DNA from: Tipula vernalis
Taxonomy: Eukaryota; Arthropoda; Insecta; Diptera; Tipulidae
Direction: 5' to 3'
DNA: 64,000 nucleotides
Assembly: GCA_958295665.1 (NCBI GenBank)
Contig: OY282560.1
Span: 41,789,044-41,853,043, forward strand
Shown here: one piece after another, positions 60,801 through 64,000 of the stretch
How positions within the stretch are numbered: the first letter of the stretch is position 1
How the letters are laid out: every line of letters starts with the position of its first letter
Made by a program: the position numbers and the translations under genes
The notes under the pieces: generated by a model
What the model saw: only the letters and a program-made list of their open reading frames with translations
What the model was told of the DNA's origin: nothing
Databases searched by the model: none

Positions 60801-62760
60801 TAATGCTCTTCGTTTATCGAATGGCAAGTTTACTTCTTCGAAAAAAGGAGCGTACGAGTTGCTTCTTTATGTTCATTTTCGGGAGTGTGCCATCGTTAAC
60901 TCTGATTTTGCTCACTTTCTAACCAATAAAAATTGCACTGAAGGTCCCGACTGGGAATTAGCGGATCTGTTAATTACATTCGAAGTTCTCCGTTGGAGTA
61001 TTTTCTCCTTTAAACCGTACAAATCAGTTGGTCCTGTTAGGATTTTTCCGGCTGAATTGCAGCATGGTTTTCCTATTATTAATAGGTGTTGCTCTTAGCA
61101 TTGTTCCTCATGTTTGGTTCAAGAGCAACGTTGTTTTTTTTACCGAAGGCTGGCAAATCAGATTACACTGATCCCAAAGCATTTCGTCCCATCAGTCTCT
61201 CCTCAACATTTCTTAAAGCTTTAGAGAGGATTGTCGACAGATTTATTAGAGATAATTATTTATCTAATTCGCCACTCAGTAACATGCAACATGCATAAGT
61301 AAGTCCTGTGAAACGGCTTTACAAGAACTTGTCACTAGGATCGAAAGATCCCTCAATAATAAAGAGTTTCTTGTGGATACTTTCCTGGACATTGCGGAAG
61401 CCTTTGTCGATTACTAACGCTTGTTTTGGTTTTGATCCCACCATTGTAAGATGGATAATGCTTCAATCTCGGTCAAAGTTGCCAAAGGTTGTCCTCAGGG
61501 AGGTGTGCTCTCACCCTGTTATGGCTTTTGGTGTTTATCGATCTACTTGTGAAACTTCAGCAGTCAGGCTTTGTTGCTCAAATCTACGCTGACGATCTTG
61601 TTATTACTGTCGCTGGAAAGCACCTGAATGTGTTTTGGTGTGGTCAAAAGGATTTACACATCAATCCTTCTAAAACTGATTTGGTTATATTTATCCGGCA
61701 TCGAAATATTGATCGTCTAACCGTGCCCTTTCTTTTCGGGAGGCCGATTAACAGATCCGACCACGTTAAACAATTAGGTGTCTTCTTGGACAGTAACCTT
61801 TCCTGGCAATTTCACCTTGAGTATAAACTTCAAAAATCGACTGCCATCTTTTGGCAGTGTACACGAGGCTTTGGAAAAACCTGGGTTTTAACTCATAAAA
61901 TGCTGTGTTTCATCTATAAATCGTTGGTTCTATTGCTTGTAGGGCCATTACAGGAGCTATAGCCTTAACTCCCCTTCTTGTCATGGAATCAATTCTATTC
62001 TTTCCACAGCTACACAGCTTTCATTCTTAGCACAGCTTGTTCTGCTGCGCTTAGGCTAAGGAGCATAGGGATGTGGAACATTCTTGGTTCAGTCGTGGGC
62101 CATAGAACAATTTTAAATGATTATTCATTATTAGTAGCAGAAATTGATATGGTTAATAATAGACTGATGTCTGAATTCAATTTCACTAAATTATACTCGA
62201 TAGTGCGACCTTCGAGAGATCAGTGGAGTTTACTGGATTTTCTTGAGAGCTTGCATGACTCGATAGTTTTTTTTCTGATGGCTCTCGCTCCGATAATAGT
62301 TCTGATTATGGAATGTACTAAAACCTAATAAATAATGAGCCGCCACTTCTTTTGAAATATTGGTAGTTACAGTAAACGTTAATGCATAGCTCAAAATTAA
62401 AAAGAAAATAAACAAATTTTATAAGCCACTTGTTTCACCAAAAAAAAAAAAAAAAAAAATTCCAAACCTCTGCAGAATTATGATAATTTAAAATCAGGAA
62501 ACGTCTAATATTAAATTCCCTCGTTTTTTTTTTTTGCAAATAATACGCATTAAATGATAAATATTTAATAACCGCGCAACTAAAACAAAACTTTCTGTGT
62601 ACAAAGTTGTACATGCATACATATTATGCGTGTTTACACTTACCAAACATAATTTTCTTTCTAATCTTGATTTATAATCAGCATCATCGCTGTGCCGAGA
62701 CATTGTAGTATTTGTTGGAATATTCTGCAATGATTCATGACTTGATACACGACAACCCAT
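45825..62760 (-). CDS. LRSAM1: LRSAM1-like E3 ubiquitin ligase (LRR, coiled coil, SAM, RING)
   Basis: LRSAM1/TAL is a RING ubiquitin ligase that in mammals modifies Tsg101 and acts in endosomal sorting and xenophagy. The four exons are 62760-62644, 48250-47483, 47166-46948 and 46889-45825. All donors are GT and acceptors AG, all junctions are phase 0, and they join to 722 codons, close to the human length. Residues 40-200 hold leucine-rich repeats (LNLSNNKL, LRELHLNSNQLEILP). Long charged coiled coil follows (about 270-560). A SAM domain lies near 563-627 (SLDDISDEDLQNAGI). A C3HC4 RING lies at 674-722 (ECVVCLDRECQMIFLPCGH ... CPMC). No PTAP or PSAP tetrapeptide was seen, although mammalian LRSAM1 uses these to bind Tsg101. 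Intron 1 (48251-62643) is full of transposons. There are no internal stops. Confidence 0.95.
48755..49210 (-). pseudogene. Ty3/gypsy reverse transcriptase fragment in LRSAM1 intron 1
   Basis: Minus-strand reading gives AAAYFDNIIVSGRNDPDHRQ, where the active-site YxDD appears as YFDN. It continues FSVLCRIQDYGFIFKLAKCY and FGQNSISCLGHIINQ, matching the palm/thumb of gypsy reverse transcriptase. A frameshift precedes it. Same orientation as LRSAM1. Confidence 0.78.
50000..50743 (+). pseudogene. LINE reverse transcriptase C-terminal relic
   Basis: Pieces resembling GYPQRSILSSTLFLIFINDL and SALSSSFP lie at 50140-50260. The post-RT tail follows (RMISDSNMSSSLDSLSHRRN at 50398, then the frameshifted ICGMD/DLQRFKLNI-like end near 50630-50700). 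This is Jockey-type order. The YxDD motif is deleted. A MITE begins at its 3' end (50744). Confidence 0.62.
50744..51008. mobile_element. MITE with perfect 37-bp terminal inverted repeats
   Basis: Arms 50744-50780 and 50972-51008 are exact reverse complements (AATTGAGGAGTGTCTGATCA ...). The 191-base centre has no coding capacity. Because the arms begin AATT, the target duplication cannot be separated from the palindrome. Confidence 0.9.
51009..51789. other. unresolved sequence in LRSAM1 intron 1
   Basis: A short plus-strand piece near 51190-51260 (DRDGNFHVNIDAIRQVE) looks protein-derived, but I cannot assign it. The rest has no recognisable gene. Confidence 0.35.
51790..52300 (+). pseudogene. 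second LINE relic (C-terminal part)
   Basis: VTQFKYLGSLATQVNSEG, then in another frame ALRPLLKPK and AFIRLVVIYAFDNW, then NREVKDLMGIPDLVHEIKGQ and VRQFGHVLHANPERRATFW. This is the typical thumb/tail of non-LTR reverse transcriptases with a C-terminal FGHV region. At least two frameshifts are present. It is a different lineage from the relic at 50000-50743. Confidence 0.72.
52425..52880 (+). pseudogene. DD41D rosa-like transposase relic, copy 2
   Basis: An N-terminal helix-turn-helix piece (NRPNRRFIRHLIRKFESTGS) is fused after a large deletion to the C-terminal third (GVNWPTRSCNLNLSLFL, VYANKPRMIQELKD, HLNDIIFHY). The third catalytic position is lost. Antisense to LRSAM1. Confidence 0.75.
52881..55482. 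other. AT-rich intronic stretch, nothing recognised
   Basis: Homopolymers and short chance frames only (the longest is 87 codons at 54948, with no domain). Confidence 0.5.
55483..56100. mobile_element. non-autonomous pogo/Tigger-like element
   Basis: The inverted ends CAGAGAAACCTCACTACAAC and, read inward, CATTGAAACCTCATTTCAAA are diverged but share GAAACCTCA. Inside each end lies AACGGACA in inverted arrangement. The 618-base interior has no transposase frame. The terminal style resembles Tigger-derived MITEs. Confidence 0.6.
56330..56700 (-). pseudogene. Tc1-like transposase fragment
   Basis: Minus-strand pieces are RMTVRYINEILEEYVVP, then after a shift ARSPYLNSTQDI, DTLGIRIRKIRK and a C-terminal helix. 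These correspond to the segment around the final catalytic Glu of Tc1 transposases, where the usual DLNPIE reads YLNSTQ. It is clearly dead and different from the Tc1-like element at 6899-8472. Confidence 0.55.
56701..58079. other. intronic stretch, nothing clearly recognised
   Basis: No supported gene. The last few hundred bases (57840-58079) may be 5' sequence of the BEL/Pao relic, but no LTR boundary was found. Confidence 0.4.
58080..59780 (+). pseudogene. BEL/Pao retrotransposon pol relic, interrupted by a rosa-like insert
   Basis: The pieces lie in BEL/Pao order on the plus strand. EYESMGHM and STTQCRVVFDTSANIPLS (reverse transcriptase entry) come at 58080-58330. GMKLRKWYSNSKELLNHI and DETIKTLGLSW-like pieces come at 58500-58640. 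SILADISSLFNPLGRFGPV follows near 58710. After an insert at 58996-59317 comes an RNase H region with HGFSDASEKAYGACVYI near 59405. Later sequence is degraded. Antisense to LRSAM1. Confidence 0.82.
58996..59317 (+). pseudogene. internally deleted rosa-like (DD41D) element, copy 3
   Basis: An ATG at 58996 gives MENYT followed in another frame by RIEIVKIHYRNA. Deletion then joins this to VNGVRYREMINSFFWPQIAE and IWFQQDGATYYNT (second catalytic Asp). Another deletion leads to the C-terminal HLSDIVFHT and stop. The whole relic is about 320 bases and lies between two BEL pol domains. Confidence 0.75.
60030..62460 (+). pseudogene. LINE (R1/Jockey-type non-LTR) relic with poly(A) end
   Basis: The endonuclease region begins IQEPYLLDGSVC near 60058, then RACIYISNNISASLIHECSS near 60150 and SARREVIDLDVVVAY near 60290. 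Reverse transcriptase follows: SIFSFKPYKSVGP near 60995, PKAGKSDYTDPKAFRPISLS near 61145, FVAQIYADDLVITVAGK near 61570 (the YADD active site is intact), LHINPSKTDLVIF and FWQCTRGFGKTW. A post-RT region (RLRSIGMWNILGSVVGHR, near 62055) ends with the stop at 62328. A 19-base A run at about 62441-62459 is a plausible poly(A) terminus. Several frameshifts are present. It ends only about 180 bases from LRSAM1 exon 1, antisense to it. Confidence 0.85.
62644..62760 (-). CDS. LRSAM1: LRSAM1 exon 1, coding part
   Basis: ATG at 62760 opens 39 codons ending DYKSRLERKLCL, then the donor GTAAGT (62643-62638). Exon 2 starts AKETPEPYYDLSDC. The joined CLAKE matches the start of the LRR region in mammalian LRSAM1, which identifies this isolated exon 14.4 kb from the rest. 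A second in-frame ATG (residue 20, TTMSRHSDD) is an alternative start. Confidence 0.88.
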
Positions 62761-64000
62761 ATAAAAAAAAATTTCGAAATTTTGTGTGTATGGTGTGTGT
62801 TTTATTTACAACAACAAAAAAAAAATTTAGAACTTAACAAAATTAAAAAAAATTATAAAAAAAAACAAAAAACTAATAATGTTTACAACAACAATATATA
62901 TTTAATTAAATTATGTAGCTATTTATTTTATTTTTAATCAACAACTTGCTTATTTTTTTTTATATTCTGGGGTATTTTTCCTTTTTAAACACAAAAAAGC
63001 TCAAAAAACTAAAATAAATAAAATTAAACGAAAAAAATAAAATTAATAAACATAAAAATTAATATTTTATTAATTATTTAAAAATTATTTCTAATGTCAC
63101 CAACAGTATAATAAACGTTTTTTTTTGTTTGTTTTATTGGGATTAGTATTTTTTTAGATTATATTTTTTATTTCTATTTCATTATTTTTATCCAATTTTT
63201 TATTTTATTTTGATTATGACGGATATTTTTTTACAATGACGTCATGAAAATAAATAATTGAAATAAAAGAATATAAAGTTTTTTCCGAAATTTTTATACA
63301 TTTTATATACAAAATCGACAACAAGTAATATATCGTGAAAAACACAGTAATTTATATATTATTTATGTAACTAATTATTAAAGCATATACACACGCACAC
63401 GGTATTTTAAAAGACAATTTATTAAATTTTTTATAACTTTTATTTTTGATTAAAATTTTCAACAAAATTTTTTTCACTTTGTACAACAATAATATTAGAA
63501 CACTACTATTACTATGTGCGATGCTGCGGTGCTGAAAAAATATTTTAATATGAAAAAAAAGTTATGACGAAATTGTTGCTCATTCTCAACCGAATTAGTG
63601 TCAATTTGAATAGAAAAATTCGATATTCCTATTGGAATTGTGCTCAGGTTTCGGAATTCAATTTTAAATTTATATTCGGAATTGCCGGTTTACAGTGTGT
63701 TCTCATTTAAATATTGATTCTACAGAATTTTATTTCAAAATTGTATTTTCAAACGTATTTAAAGCAGAACCTAATACATCACGTCATTTTTTCATAATGG
63801 GGTTACATGTTTTAGATGTGGAAAATTTGGCCATATGAAGAAAGATTTTCGAGGGCAATTCAATTCAAGGTGTTTTCTTGGAGGTCGAGGAAATTTTCAA
63901 CAATGACGTAATAGGGTAATGTAATGATTATTACTAGTGTTACACTGTAACTATATATTGTATTGCCAACACAGAAATACACACTTCTTCATCATCCACA
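62761..64000. other. LRSAM1 5' flank, very A/T-rich
   Basis: It presumably holds the 5' UTR and promoter of the minus-strand LRSAM1 gene. No core promoter element could be assigned among the A and T runs. Confidence 0.4.
63797..63870 (+). pseudogene. retrotransposon Gag zinc-knuckle fragment
   Basis: A frame reads VTCFRCGKFGHMKKDF, a CCHC knuckle (C-x2-C-x4-H-x4) in which the final Cys codon is TTT (Phe). The next residues (RGQFNSRCFLGGRG) fit a Gag tail. It runs toward the window's end, so flanking parts cannot be judged. Confidence 0.55.

Overview
The window is nuclear DNA from an AT-rich insect genome. The last exons of an O-GlcNAc transferase (OGT/sxc) gene keep an insert very like the higher-fly sequence as I remember it. 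Introns are short (51-77 bp) or very long and full of transposons, and the transposon families are those usual in flies. I read it as a brachyceran fly but cannot name a species. No bacterial, rRNA, tRNA-gene or CRISPR signal was seen.

Two host genes are supported. (1) OGT on the + strand: the two 3' exons (36983-39085 and 39163-39427) encode the C-terminal TPRs and the whole catalytic region. No upstream OGT exon was seen in the preceding 37 kb, so that stretch is probably one large intron. (2) An LRSAM1-like E3 ubiquitin ligase on the - strand. It has four exons: 62760-62644, 48250-47483, 47166-46948 and 46889-45825. They join in frame with canonical splice sites to 722 codons, and intron 1 is about 14.4 kb. 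The two genes converge across 39.4-45.8 kb.

Almost everything else is a transposon graveyard. From left to right it holds:
- a long/short-monomer satellite array (6.46-10.2 kb) flanked by two direct copies of a 0.48-kb repeat and split by a Tc1-like element;
- a DD41D (rosa-like) mariner relic (11.3-12.1 kb);
- a LINE relic carrying a tRNA-derived SINE with a target-site duplication (12.1-14.5 kb);
- two TIR-bearing MITEs (14.7-15.7 kb);
- a piggyBac-like element with TTAA duplications (18.4-20.9 kb);
- a perfect 55-bp inverted repeat (23.4 kb);
- a Ty3/gypsy relic with two MITEs inside its pol region (23.7-26.9 kb);
- a 5.5-kb Tigger/pogo-type element with a second pogo-type element nested in it, both with spliced transposase genes (28.3-33.8 kb);
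- gypsy and probable copia relics (34.1-35.4 kb).

The intergenic region between the two genes carries more MITEs. The LRSAM1 intron contains gypsy, LINE, MITE, rosa-like, Tc1-like and BEL/Pao remnants and a long LINE (60.0-62.46 kb).

The repeats fall into nested, datable layers. Several MITE families share 3-bp TTA/TAA target duplications (PIF/Harbinger-like). Both host genes remain open and spliceable around the insertions. Most other open frames in the window are chance or antisense.
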